Translations under genes and position numbers: made by a program
Assembly: GCA_027604505.1 (NCBI GenBank)
Contig: JADIIX010000066.1
Coordinates: 56,948-120,947, forward strand
Length of the DNA: 64,000 nt
Origin: Gonapodya sp. JEL0774
Taxonomy: Eukaryota; Monoblepharomycota; Monoblepharidomycetes; Monoblepharidales; Gonapodyaceae
Direction of reading: 5' to 3'
In this document: one piece after another, positions 12,269 to 24,151 of the stretch
Layout of the letters: every line of letters begins with the position of its first letter
Position numbering within the stretch: the stretch's first letter is position 1
The notes under the pieces: generated by a model
What the model was told of the DNA's origin: nothing
The model's input: only the letters and a program-made list of their open reading frames with translations
The model's database searches: none

Positions 12269-15103
12269 GGTGTCGGACTTGATAGAAACTACTTGCAAAG
12301 TGGGGGGTCGAACTGAAGATCGGTTTTTGAATCTTGGGGGTTCTGTTTCCTAACGCCACACTGGCAGGCGACCAAAAAAAAAATCACAAACACCAGCGAC
12401 GGGCCAATGTCTTCGAAATCGAGTCTTCACGCTTGTGGTAAATACTGATGCAGCTCGATTGCTTTGTTTCCTTTTTTGTCCTCTCGCCCAGCTTCTGCAG
12501 ATGAGAGATAAAAAAAATAGTAACGACGGCTGCACGGTCGCCCATCGGACCGGGCAGCCGGTACTCGCGGCAAGCTGCCGTTCGCAAAAGCAGCCGAATC
12601 GCGTAGTTCGTGGGGGACAGTTTATCTTTCTTCAGCTTCTCTATTGCAGTCGTTCTGGTAAATACATTCGCCCATCGTTCACGCCTTGCATTCACATGCT
12701 AAAGTTATGTACACGAGCTCCGGAGCACCCCGTCCGTTCCCACACTCATTCATCACAATAATCAACCCGCTCCCACGGATTAAATCACACCAAGTCATCT
12801 AGCGGGCCGCAAGCATGCCACATCGCTCGGAGAACTCACGGGAGCCTCTGCACGATCTGTTCCTATTCATTCCCAAGACCAGTCACTCTACCTCCCCGCC
12901 ACGCATAGGTATCACATCCTTGCCCGTTTCCCCATACTTCTGTGTGCCTAGTGTTAACGCCGTGCGAAAAACATGCTATCGTCGCGGACGGGGCGACTGT
13001 GCCACAAATAGAGATAGCGACACAATAACATACTTGCGCCACATCAAACCAAGAAGGGCGTTCGATAAGGGCGATGAATCATCGAAGCATCATCGGTTCT
13101 CTACGTCCTGTCATCAAAGCATATCCATTTTTCGCCTCTCACCATTGACCTGCCCGCACAAAGGGGCACTCAATGGTGAGGAGAGGACGGTGGTGCCGCC
13201 TTTCTCAGTACAGTGGGTGCCTCTGCACTGCCGGAGGTATTCAAAATCACCCACAAAAACAACCAACCAAAATCGCGTCATTCGCAAATCAATCACATGG
13301 CCCCGTGACCGCCACCGCCTGACCCCCCAACGGTGCTGGACTCCTAACATGGAGCGATGTAAAATAATATCAAGAATACATGCGGAGGTGCGGGCCGCAG
13401 CAGTTTGAAACCTTCCGTTCACTGCGTCGGTCGCACTGTCGGTGCCCGACCCTGTGTGATCGTATTTCTCCACGGTACCTTTTCTTTCCTGCTCGACATT
13501 ATGAAACCTTTTATTGCTTCGTTGGTTCTCTCCAACCGGTGGAGCAACCGCGCTGACACGCACTCCCGGTGGCCCGGTTCACGTAGTCCACTCACAATCC
13601 CCCCCCGCCAGCACACACAGCACAGGAACCAGGGTGTATGTACGTAGGGTTGGCGCGGCGATCCCAAGGGGATGGGGATGAGCGGCTCGGCAAAGGGGGG
13701 GTTGTGGATTGTGCATGGACAATGACAAATAGTTGAGAATGTGTCCAACCGGCTTTGCGTATGTTGTTTCTTGTCTGTTGGCAATCGGAGGTTTGGAGGG
13801 GCGGGCGAGGGGGCCCCCCGCCGAGTATGGTAAGGGTTTGTTCCCCGTCGGTTTGGACGTTGGCGACCACCGGCACGCACCCCCGACCCAGTCCTTTTCT
13901 CCACCCACCCCACCCCTCCCCAGTCATATCTCCTGATCTCCACGTCCGGTACCGACTCACCACCCAGCCCACCACCACCACGACCACCAAATCCCTTGAG
14001 CGCGCCAGGAGTCCAGACCACCGCCGTCCGGTCGATCCTTATCCCCTTGCAGAGATCCGAGTGCAGGGGGGGTGTACCCAATGGATTATGTTCGTACATA
14101 TGTACGTACCCTCGGCATACCACACTATACCATGGGTACCCTGTCAGTCGGGCCTTGGATTGGAAGTTGTAGGGCTACTCGTAGCTCGCCTCACACCACG
14201 CCGGAAAAGGTTTTCGTGGGGCAGTAGGCAGTTGGCAGTGGGCAGTTGGCAGTGGGCAGTGGGCAAGTGGGCAGTGGGCAGTGTGTGGTCGCACCGTGGT
14301 CCGCTGACAGGCAGGTGTGGAGGAGAGACGGTGCAACCCCCACCCCTGATCCGGGGGGCCGCCAGCCCCCCGCCGCCCCCCCCCCCCGTGAGAACCTCTC
14401 GTTCGTTAATGCTGCTCTGCTCTCAAAGAACTCACTCGACACCAGAGTTCCACCAGCCAGAGCCGCTCAGATCTGATCGATCTCTTGAAACGCACACCAA
14501 AACCCAAACACAGAACACAGGAACCCCAAACCCAAAAAGCCGAAACGAAAACCGAAAGGAAAATAAATAAACAACACATTGTGCGTTGTGGGGGATGATG
14601 AACCGAAGGGAATACGCTCGTCCGGCTCTGGCTCGGAATACTGGGGCCACCACGTACACCCACGCCTGCGTGTATGAACGTAACGGCGGTGTGGGGACAC
14701 AGACCTCCATTGTTGTGTAATGTATTCTACGTTCCTTCCCATCCCGTCCCATCCGATGTCACGGACGGGGGACGGGGGACGGGGGAACGGGGGGCGCTGG
14801 CAGTCACCGAGCATCGTGCACCGAGCAGCAGCGTGCACACGGACGGAATCAACGCAAGGCACCGAGCACCGACAACCTTTTTGTAAAAATAAAACGTATA
14901 TGTGCAATCGTGTATTCTTTTGTCCGGGCAGGCAAAGGCGGGGGTAGTGCCCGCATCTGGGGGGGCCCCCCGAACCCAAAAAATACAACACGCGAAAAAT
15001 CCCGCACCACGCCAATCAACCCACGCATGACCTCAACCAGCTACCGGCGCGCCAGGCCCCCCACCACAAACCCCTGACCTCCCGACCCCCGACGTCTACC
15101 CGT
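12269..15103. other. 2.8-kb gene-poor stretch between permease promoter and uL13 3' end
   Basis: Several long frames exist here on both strands, but none shows domain, hydrophobicity or splice support; the longest are Pro/Arg/Gly-rich products of GC-biased DNA. The stretch is rich in homopolymer runs (for example the C run near 14378-14387) and holds a GGCAGT-type minisatellite at 14221-14283. Confidence 0.5.
14221..14283. repeat. GGCAGT(T/G)-type minisatellite
   Basis: About eight imperfect head-to-tail copies of a 7-bp unit GGCAGTG/GGCAGTT, with one GGCAAGTG variant. Confidence 0.8.
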
Positions 15104-16803
15104 CTAGTATCCAAACTCTGCCAACTTGCTCTTGATCTCTGCCACGTCGCCCGTCTTTTCCACCCTAGCCACGGCGGCCTTCTTCTCCTTCTTCTTGTCG
15201 TACACCACTTTGCCCCTGGCCTTGCGTTTCTCCTCGAGCTGCTCCACGATGCCCTGGTACTTCCAACCCATCTCCGTGCTCAGCCTCTTGAGCACCGTGT
15301 ACTTGCGGCCGGGTTTGAGACGGAGCACGCGCAGTGCCGCGGGGATGACCATGCGGTGGACCTTGTCGTACGGTGGGGGCACGCCTTCAAAGACCTTGAG
15401 GCGGTCCAGGGCCGCGGCGCCGCGGGCCGTCTTGTGGGGGACCATGCCGCGCACCGTGCGCCAAAAGATCTTACTGGGGCTGCGCAAGTGGAACGGGCCG
15501 CGCTCGCCTTTGGAGACGGCTTGCTTGTTGAGGAAGGACAGGTATTTTACTGAAGAAGGGAGGGAGGTGTGTGTAGGTCAACGACGTGGGTCAAGGTGGG
15601 TTGCGTTCGTCCACACACGGGTCACTCGACTCTTTCCTGTCCATATGACCTCGGGGGACACTTGGTCCATATGGGTCACTTCACTTGGTCCGTATGACCC
15701 GGTGAACCAAGTCCATATGTCAATCGCCTCCGGCGGATGTCAATTGGTCCATATGGGCCTCACCGGCCCATGTGGACCGCGCATGTTCAAATCGCCTCCG
15801 GCGGACTCTGCCCGTCGCTGACACTTGGGCGATTGCCTCCGGCGGATGTAAATTGGTCCATATGGGCCCTTCAGCCCATATGGACCGCCATGTTCAATTG
15901 CCTCCGGCGGACGCCAATTGGTCCATATGGGCCGTCACCGGCCCATATGGACCGCCATGTTCAATTGCCTCCGGCGGATGCCAATTGGTCCATATGGGCC
16001 TCACCGGCCCATATGGACCGCCCATGTTCAATCGCCTCCGGCGGACTCTGCCCGTCGCTGACGCTTGGGCGAGTCGCTCGCTAACGCTCGCGCAGGCCGG
16101 CCTACTCACACTTGTTCCTAAAGAAACTCCCCGACATGTTGATATCCTCACACCTGACCAGGACAATGGACTGTCCATTGAGGAGCTGCTTGGCGACGAT
16201 GGAAGCCAACCTTCCGAGCAGGTGGCCCTTTGCGTCGACGACGACGGGTTTCTATAGGGGGGTGTGTGGGGGATGGAGCAGCGAGGGGGGGAGGGTAGGG
16301 AGGGAGGGAGGGAGGGGGGAAGGGCAGATCAGAAACAGATGAGTAGAGAGCAGAGGAGAGAGAGAGAGAGGGGGAGGGCGGGAGCGAGAGCGAGAGGGGG
16401 AGCAGAGTCGGGAGGCAGGGGAGATCCCGGAGTCGACTCGGTGAGGGAAAAGAACGAGCGATGGGGAGATGCAGAGCAGATGCATATGCAGATTGAGAAG
16501 CAGATCCCGTGGGGGGTCCCAGTGTTCCGTGGAGTGTCCCAGTGTGCAGTCAGGTGCAAGTATCGTGTGCAGATCCAGTTGACCAACTAGCTCCGGTGCC
16601 TGTCCCTGTCCCGATTGTCCGGATTCCCTCAGCCCCCGCGGGGCGAGCGGAGAGAGATTTGAGATTCGGATTTCATTTTGAAAATGATTGAGATGCAGAT
16701 TGAGGGAGTGAGGGAGTCCGAGTGTGCGAGTGTGCATGTGTGGAAGGGAGCAGGGGGGATGGGATGTGGAGGGATGAAGGAGACTCACAATCTTGACAGG
16801 CAT
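15104..16803 (-). CDS. RPL13A: 60S ribosomal protein uL13 (RPL13A / yeast Rpl16)
   Basis: Large-subunit ribosomal protein on the 60S surface, a cytosolic translation component. Three exons (16789-16803, 16110-16251, 15104-15549) sum to 200 aa, the normal eukaryotic length. Exon 1 is only MPVKI. Exon 2 carries the family N terminus ([20 protein letters not shown], then [14 protein letters not shown]). Exon 3 continues [49 protein letters not shown] and [18 protein letters not shown]. Junction phases fit exactly. Introns are unusually long for this window: intron 1 (16252-16788) is strongly purine-rich on the + strand, and intron 2 (15550-16109) is largely a hairpin repeat array. A tiny first exon followed by a long intron is common in fungal ribosomal protein genes. 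Confidence 0.97.
15640..16080. repeat. hairpin-forming repeat array in intron 2 of the uL13 gene
   Basis: At least four copies of an inverted repeat with arms GGTCCATATGGGCC / GGCCCATATGGACC around a 3-6 nt loop lie at 15746-15777, 15855-15886, 15920-15953 and 15987-16019; the last three have a period of 65-67 bp. They alternate with CGCCTCCGGCGG boxes, themselves near-palindromic. Degenerate arms extend left to about 15640. A second motif, CTCTGCCCGTCGCTGAC, occurs at 15806 and 16046. Confidence 0.9.
16284..16320 (+). other. G-run cluster with quadruplex potential in uL13 intron 1
   Basis: Consecutive G runs of three to seven are separated by single A or T bases, with a further purine-only stretch to about 16400. 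The + strand is the template strand for the uL13 gene. Confidence 0.6.
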
Positions 16804-17595
16804 AGGGGGGGAAGGATGGGAGGGATGGGAGGGTGGGTGGATGGATGGGGGGAGTTCTGCGGTTGGGTGGGTGAGTGGTGAGTGCGTGGTGAGTGGAAGG
16901 GGACGGTGGACACACGACACAAGAGTGGCGCAGTCACCACCACTCCCCGCCCGACTTCTCTCTCTTCTCTCTGCTCCACCTCTCTGCCCTTGTTGCTTCC
17001 CTCACACTCACCCTTCCGGTCGATGGATGTCTTTTCGTGGGCAGCCAAAGTGTGGGTGTCGGCCAAGGGGGTCCCGGCCACAGCCACTCATCCCAACTCG
17101 AACCCACTAACAATCTTGCTCTCAGTTCATCCGACGGGTCTATCCCACCGCAAATAAAGAACCCTTGCTGAGCTGTCAACTGTTTCGTGGCCCATAATCC
17201 GTATCGGGTCTTCGGTCGACCGTCGACCACCCATATCTCATGGGTATTGCAGTTGATGTGATACTTGTGACGGTTTACACGCACAAAATCAGGTGAATCG
17301 CGGCGGAAAGGCACTGAAACTCCACCTTATGCTGTGACGATAGAGGGAACCGTGGGTGAGTTGTCAAATCAACAGATGTTGGGCTCTGCAGCTCGTAAAG
17401 TCCGCAATGCAGTCCATTTGTTCGCTTGCTGCATCCTGGACAAGACTATGAAACAGTGGCGGCGATCAGCATTTCAAATAATAAGTTTAGAAGTATAGTA
17501 TGTAACCAACACAATGCATCCAGTCTCTAATGGTGCTTCAGAAATGTAGCAGAGTAGGTTCGAATCTTGCTTTTCTGGCAAAAGCAAACATGCTG

Positions 17596-17761
17596 CAGTC
17601 CCAAGAACGTGTTTGAAGTTGAAACATGATTTGTATTCTAAACCAGTTAGCAAACGGCGACTTGGCCACAACATGTTTCAGTCCCAAGAACGTGTTTGAA
17701 GTTGAAACATGATTTGTATTCTAAACCAGTTTGCAAACGGCGACTTGGCCACAACATGTTT
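17596..17761 (+). repeat. 83-bp tandem duplication upstream of the mucin-like gene
   Basis: Two adjacent copies, 17596-17678 and 17679-17761, differ at one position by eye (GTTAGC versus GTTTGC). The first bases of a third copy (CAGTCC) follow. It lies about 180 bp before the ATG at 17941. The rest of 16804-17940 shows no gene; it is the shared upstream region of uL13 (-) and this gene (+). Confidence 0.92.
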
Positions 17762-17940
17762 CAGTCCAAAAGGGGGTTGTGGAGGCCCCAACATTATATT
17801 ACGTACTTGGATATACTCTGCGGCATGTAGTATCCACCATGTGGCATTCTTCACAAGCCGGAGAACATCACAACATTTAGCGTTTAAAACGCTGCCTTTT
17901 GTCCTGGTATCTCACCGTCTCGTTGAGGCATCCCGAGTTC

Positions 17941-20698
17941 ATGCGTCTCACCTTCACCGGGTCCCTCTGTGGCAGACCCCGGCCAGAGCCTTGGTGGACC
18001 CTCGTGCTCCTGCTCTGCCTCCACATTCTTGTGGGCACCACTCGCGCACTCTCCAGCGGACTCTACTCATCGAACCAATGCGAAGAACTCAACCGGTATC
18101 CACCTTTCGGCTCCTTGGGCACGAATTACAACCGCCCCACCGCACCGGGAACCTGCTGCGTCATGTACAGTTCCGGGAGCTTCACCTGCAACCGGTCGAT
18201 CGAAGACATTGTGCCGTGCACAGGGTCGACGAATCCAGACTATTGGTACTGCAATCTGCAGGGTGTTGATGTCACCAGATGCACGTATTGGCAACTCGAG
18301 GATCTGAGCCTCACAAACCATCCGGAATGCTATTACTTGTTCTCATGGGTATGCCCTTACATATTCACGTCCCTTGATGTTGATCCGCTTGTCGATCCCG
18401 TTGCAAATACGAACCTTTGGTGAGCTGTTCGTGATCGATATCTGATATCGTTCCGTCACGATCTCACCACACACCCTGGGAGCGCAGCGTGCTGTTTTAC
18501 AAACCAGCGCGCACGTGAGTTTTTTTTTGAATCGACCCGTTTCATTCCCAAGATAGACCTTGTCGATGGTTCAATCACCCCCCCCTGGTTTTAGAACCGT
18601 GCTGACCACGTCGACCACGACACTGAGCACCACGTCCTCGCAGACACGCACAACGTCCACGACAAAAACAACTTCCACGACCAAGACAACTACTACGTCC
18701 TTGACAAGAACAAGTTCTACATCCTTGACAACACAGACGTGCGTGATTGCACGCATTCGGTTGCAGTTGGGAGGGGGGTGGGGGGGAGGCGCTGCGACCA
18801 ACAACCAGTGATCTCCAAAACTGATCCGCCACCCCAGTGCAACCACAACCACGACAACATCGACAAGCACCACCGATACGACCACCTCAGAAACTGAGAC
18901 CCAAACTCCAACTACAAGCTCTGAAACCTTCACGTCAGCCACAGACGATCAGTCTTCCAGCACCACCACGGACGCGGGCACCACATTAGAACCGGAAACT
19001 ACTACGAGCGTAGCAAGCGCATCAACTCCTGAACCGGAAACCACAAGCGTCTTGTCGGGATCGGAAACCACACGTGTCTCGACCTCGTCAACTCCAGAGC
19101 CTGAAACCACTGGAGTCTTGACAGCCACCCTGTCAGAGCCCGAAACTACAAGCATCGCGACAGAACCAGAAACCACAAGCTTTGCTCCTTCGCTGACATC
19201 GGAAGCCGAAACCGCGAGCATTGCATCCTCTTCAACTGCGGAACCAGATACTAAACGCATCCTGACCTCGCCAACACCGGAAACAGTAACCATAACCGTC
19301 TTAACTATGACCTTGCCGGAATCTGAAACCCAAAGTATTGCTCCATCAATGACTCTGGAACCAGATACCACACGCATCCCGACGTCACCAATTTCGGACG
19401 CGGAATCCACAAGCGTTGCTCCTTCACTGACCTCGGAACCCGATACCACCAGGATGGGTTCCTCGCCAACTCCGGAACCCGAAACGACAAGCGTCTTGAT
19501 TTCCACGGTGTTGGATACTGAAACAGCGAGTACTCTCGTTTCTCCACAGACTCATGCTGTGACGGCCTCTACCATGTAATTTGACGTCCTAAAGACTACG
19601 ACAACGGTCCGACATTTGGATTCTGCGCCGTTTTGCTTACAGTTCGAAAATCTTTGTTGGCTTCAATGCTCATACCTTAGAGAAACACACCGTCCCTCGA
19701 GCACGGTGGGCTCAGGTACCACGGTTCGAACACCTGCAACCTCGAAAACACCCACCTCCACCAAAACAAGGACAAGTACACGGACACGCACCGCCACGAC
19801 CACAAAGAGCCGGTCCACGACGTGAGTAAAACCGGAGGAGCGAGATGCCGGGATTTGTGTAGGCCGTTTCTGAACAGCGGGGTTGGGCCTGATATGGTTT
19901 AGTTCGACCTAAAGAGACGGGTAGAGTGCAGTATGGGGAAGTTTCCGTGTGAATTCTCAACAGAGCTTGGATTTCTTTCCATGTCTTCACAGGTCGGTTA
20001 CCAGCAAGAAATCTACTACTGGAACGAGCACAAAGTCAACCACTAAAAGTGCGACCAGAACTTCGACGAAGACCACGACGGGAACAACCACAAAGTCATT
20101 GACCAAAAGTAGTACGAATACAAGCACAAAATCTTCGACAAAGACCACGACTGGAACAACCACAAAGTCATTGACGAAGACCACGACTGGGACAACCACA
20201 AAGTCCCTGACGAAAACCAGCACCAAAAGCACCAGCACGAAATCTTTGACGAAAACAACAACCAAAAGCACCAGCTCGACAAAGTCCAAAACGAGAACCA
20301 CCAGCACAAGGACCAGCTCAACAAAGTCCAAAACGAGAACCACCACCAAAAAGAACAGCTCTACAAAGTCCAAGACGAGAACCACAACCAGAAGAGCTCG
20401 GCCAACAACAACTCCGCTGGAAAAGAGAACGTGCGACACGATCCACGCGGCGTATCTCGCCGGAAATGCGATAGCCTGTGCAGACTTCGACGATTGGAGC
20501 GCGTGGTAGGTCATTGACGTTGTTTTGGGCCTGTCACAAGGCCGTCACGGGAGTGTGCAGCATTCATCGGTCATCACTGGTCTATTTCTCCCCTTACTCC
20601 CGCTTTCGCGCAATAAATTCGAATCCTCCACATTCATTTTTTGTGTTCACAGGTCATGTGATACTTGTGAGTATTTTTCGAAGGGGGACCGGTTTTGA
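17941..20698 (+). CDS. secreted or cell-surface mucin-like protein, Cys-rich N terminus and Thr/Lys-rich stalk
   Basis: Seven exons (17941-18348, 18483-18514, 18595-18738, 18838-19575, 19681-19821, 19993-20505, 20653-20698) close to 673 aa. The N terminus has a long basic lead then a hydrophobic core (WWTLVLLLCLHILVG) and a likely signal cleavage after TTRALS. Next comes a domain of about 100 residues with eight cysteines (including TCCVMY) and then over 450 residues of Thr/Ser: first TTS/TKT tracts, then degenerate repeats around PEPETTSV, then Lys-Thr repeats such as TKTTTGTTTKSLTK. The C terminus regains cysteines (CDTIHAAYLAGNAIACADF, DDWSAWSCDTC). It would be heavily O-glycosylated in the wall or exported. 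WSxWS-C resembles a thrombospondin type 1 start, but the domain is too short to claim. The last exon is the least certain part. Confidence 0.72.
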
Positions 20699-21553
20699 CT
20701 TATAATCAGGTAAGTTGACCATGTGTGTTGTTTTGGGGTATTCTCCGTCAGGGTGGCCACAAGGTATTGGCCTCGATGATGGGGAGTGCTAACTTATTGT
20801 AGAGGTTCTGCGTCGTGTTTCGTCAGTCGTGGCCATGGATGTTGTCACTCACACCAATAGCAACCACATTCGTACCCGACACTATGCATTTTCCGACATC
20901 AATATGTCTACGAGATTAGGACTTCTTGTAACGTTTAAATACGTACTTGAGTTTTGACATGTTATGTTCATGTCTCTCTTCCCCGTTCTCTCGAACCGCC
21001 AGCCCGACTTCCAACTTCCACAGCCTGAGTCTTGGTACTTTGGTGTGGCTATTGCTAGCTTGGCGAACAGAGGACGTGGCGTCACAGTGCGGAGGTCGCT
21101 TGGCTGTTGTGTGGTTGGCTTTGGGTTATTTCCGTTCATGTCGGTACCAATGGCGGTGGGGGAAGGAGGGGGGGAGATGGGGGTGAGAAGTGTACCGAGC
21201 AGCGATGAGGGCACACACATGGATGTATATACATACATACAGTCGATGTACATACACGTGTCAATATCAATCCATCGCTCGCACGGTCTAAAGCTCTAGG
21301 GTCACACCCGCTCCTGCTCCCGCCCGCCGTGCTCCGCCCTCCACCCTCCACCATCCCACCTCCACCCCCTCCTCCCCGTTCTCCACTCACTCACTGCGAT
21401 CCCCCTGTGCAAACCCGCAACCCGCAACCAAGCAACCACGCAACCCATCACCGCCCTCTCCCGCGTTCGTGGATCATGATTCGTGCAGTCTATGGGAACC
21501 CTCCTCCCTGCTCTCCATTCTTGTTTCAGTCTTTTTGTACGCCACTCACGCGC
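20699..21553. other. convergent intergenic region, no gene recognised
   Basis: Lies between the 3' ends of the mucin-like gene and APS kinase. It has TATATACATACATACA-type alternating sequence near 21228-21260, but no supported gene. Confidence 0.45.
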
Positions 21554-23298
21554 TCACGCACTCCCACTGCCCGCCCCCACCCCCCCTGCGTCCGCCTTCT
21601 TAGGCACAACGTGGCCCTTGGAAACGAGGTAGTCGTAGATGAGCTGGATGAGGGGGGGGCAGTGCGGGGGAGGTGGTGTGTAGGGTCGTTGGGTTGACAA
21701 GAGTTAAATCGCGTTGTGCGGTGTGGTGTCCGATCAGATCGGATCAAATCAAACCACGCCACGTAACACGTTTTGCATACTCGCGTCAAGCTCCCCATCC
21801 CATCCCATCCCGCCGTGCCGTGCGGTGTCACACCCCACCCCCCCAAAAACCCGCAAACTCACCCTCACCGCCCCTCCCACGTCCACCTCGTCGGTCCGGA
21901 TGTATATCTCGGGAGATAGGGGCGGCTCGTAGGGGGCCGAGATGCCCGTGAAGTCTGGGAAGGGGGTATTTGGGAGGGTGCGGGTGGGGAGTGGGCAGTG
22001 GCAAAGTGGTGGGTATGGAGTGGGCCGAGTCATCAACATCTGGAGACCTGCGCACCGGCACCGGCGTGAGTCGGGAGGACCACCACCTCCAACCTCCCCT
22101 CGCTCGTCATCCCCCATCACTCATCCCTTTTCTTCCCCCTAACCCCTAACCCTTCCCCCCACCCCCCCCTCGCAACTCCCGCCACCGGCCACCCCAAACC
22201 CCACTCAAAAAACCCACCCTTCACCTCCCCCGCTCTTGCCTTCTTGTACAGCCCCTTGGGGTCCCGCTGCTCGGCCACGGAGAGGGGAACGTCGAGGTGG
22301 ACCTGCGCGGGGTGGTGGGGGGGTGGGTTTGGGAGGTGTGAGTGGTTGGCGGTTGGGTGGTGTGGAACATGTGGGATTCAAAGGATGGGGGAATGGCGTG
22401 CGCGTGCCGCGCATGTCCGCCTTGACCTTGACCCGCCCCCCCGTCGCCCTTTCGCTCGTGTGCCCCCCACTCTTGCCACCCCCCTTCCATGCCCATGCCC
22501 ACCTCCACAAACCCCACGCCCCCCTCCTCGTGGGTCTTCCTGACCATGTCCCGGTCGGCCCGGTACGGGCTGATGAAGGAGGTGATTGGGACGACTGTGG
22601 CGAGGGAGAAGAGTTTGGCGACCTGGGGCGTGGCGGGTGGGGGGGAGGGGGACGGGCGGGGGAGGGAATGAGCGGGATGCAAACGAGCACAGGGGAACAC
22701 AGAGATGTGATGGATCGCGGGGGTAGGGAGAGTACAGGTGGGCCGCGAGGACGACTACACGGTTGAAGCGAAAGCACCCCAGGCCATCCTGGCCTGCCCA
22801 ACCCAAAGTCCCAACCCCAACTCCTCCCTTCCCCAACCCAAATCCCGGATCCCCTCCCACCCAAGAGCATCCCAGCCAACCCACCTCGCCAATCCTCCTA
22901 ATATTCTCTGTCCTATCCTCCGGACTGAACCCCAAGTTCTTATTGAGACCGAAGCGTACGTTGTCGCCGTCGAGACGGTATGCGATGACGCCCTTGTGGA
23001 GGAGGTGGTGCTCGAGTGCGCTGGCGATGGTAGATTTGCCCGACGCGGAGAGGCCGGTGAGCCTGGGGTGGGGAGGGGTGGGAGGGAGGGAGTGGATTGT
23101 GCGGGTGATGGGGTGAGAGGGCCGGAAAGGAGGGGAAAACCGCCCGTTCAGGTTGATGCCGTCGCTGCCCCGCGTTCCCCCTCTTCCCCCTCCCGCAACC
23201 GACCATACTGTGACCCCCTTCTGCCCCGCCGCCTTCTCCCGTTCTTCCCTCGTCAGATTCCCCTCATGCCATGTGATGTTTGTCGCGGCGGAGGTCAT
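21554..23298 (-). CDS. MET14: adenylylsulfate (APS) kinase
   Basis: Cytosolic enzyme of sulfate assimilation: ATP + adenylylsulfate to ADP + PAPS. Six exons (23204-23298, 22885-23062, 22503-22622, 22218-22302, 21869-21954, 21554-21643) sum to 217 aa, the family length. Landmarks in order: [21 protein letters not shown]-loop [57 protein letters not shown] (APS kinase signature), [38 protein letters not shown], and a C terminus [16 protein letters not shown]. The tail after PKK is Gly/Ala-rich and non-conserved. Introns of 120-350 nt are strongly C/G-biased, unlike the 60-70 nt introns of most genes here. This is the bifunctional ATP-sulfurylase-free, stand-alone form. Confidence 0.95.
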
Positions 23299-24151
23299 AC
23301 GTGGGCGTGTAGGGTGGGTGTAGGGATGGGGTGTGGTGAGACTGGGGGTACCGAAGGTGAAGACCCGATGGTGCCATATGTGCTGTGGTTGCGAAGAACC
23401 TGTCGGAGAATTTCGGGGGACGGGGACCTGGAAGGCAGGAGGAAACACTCAACAGGCAAGATAAAATTAAAAAAAAAAAAAGTACAAAAATTGACATATG
23501 GACACGCCACCTTTTGAGTGCGGAGGAAATCTCGTGGGGGAACATCTGCCGTGCGCGGGTCGTGACTTATGACTCACGCCCGAGTTCCGACAAACAGGCG
23601 CATCGCCCTTGGTCCGTATCGTCAATGAATATTTTACACAGTCCATGTGGCTCTGTGTGGTTTCGCTGTTGGTGGGGTCCAGGTTCTCGCACAGTGCAAG
23701 ATGGTCGTCGGTCACAAAGTCACTAAAACCACGCACTTGCCGACTCGATTCCACCATGGGGCCCCCGCCTTATGTGTCCGCCGAGTAACGTAGAATACGC
23801 TCACAGCATATGTTACAATTAATGAGATGCCATATACTGTGTAATACCGTCACTCAAGAACGAATGCACATGCTGACGCCTGAGTCTCGAAAATTCCAAA
23901 GCAGCTGTTCAATTATGGAGACACCACCACATTTGATTGTGTAAATTAGGAAGTAAAGTAGTGCAATTACATATCTGTTTCCCTCTAGCAAGCAGCATTA
24001 TCAATCATCCGCGAAATATATCCGACTTTTGAAAGACAGTTCCGTGCACCAGTGAGAGCAATAAAAGCTAAAGTGAAAGTACGTGTCCAGATCTGTGTCC
24101 TCGATGGTAGTCATGAACTTTGGTGGGCACCAAGAACATTGACCTTATCCT
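23299..24151. other. intergenic, promoter side of APS kinase
   Basis: No supported gene. Contains an A run near 23465-23480. This interval is upstream of APS kinase and downstream of the MscL stop codon. Confidence 0.45.

Noticed and set aside
13419-14123. A 234-codon minus-strand frame in GC-rich DNA
   Set aside because: Composition is Gly/Arg/Pro/Thr biased as expected from chance in skewed DNA, with overlapping frames of similar size on both strands and no domain or junction support.
17535-17590. GGTTCGAATC, a tRNA T-loop-like sequence
   Set aside because: No acceptor, D or anticodon stems could be paired at the right distances on either side.
19987-20514. A Val-rich minus-strand frame of 175 codons
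   Set aside because: It is the mirror image of the Thr/Lys repeat exon of the mucin-like gene; ACN/AAN codons read backwards give Val/Leu/Phe.
22137-22153. Telomere-like CCCTAACCCCTAACCC
   Set aside because: Only two imperfect units inside an APS kinase intron region of generally C-rich DNA; not an array.
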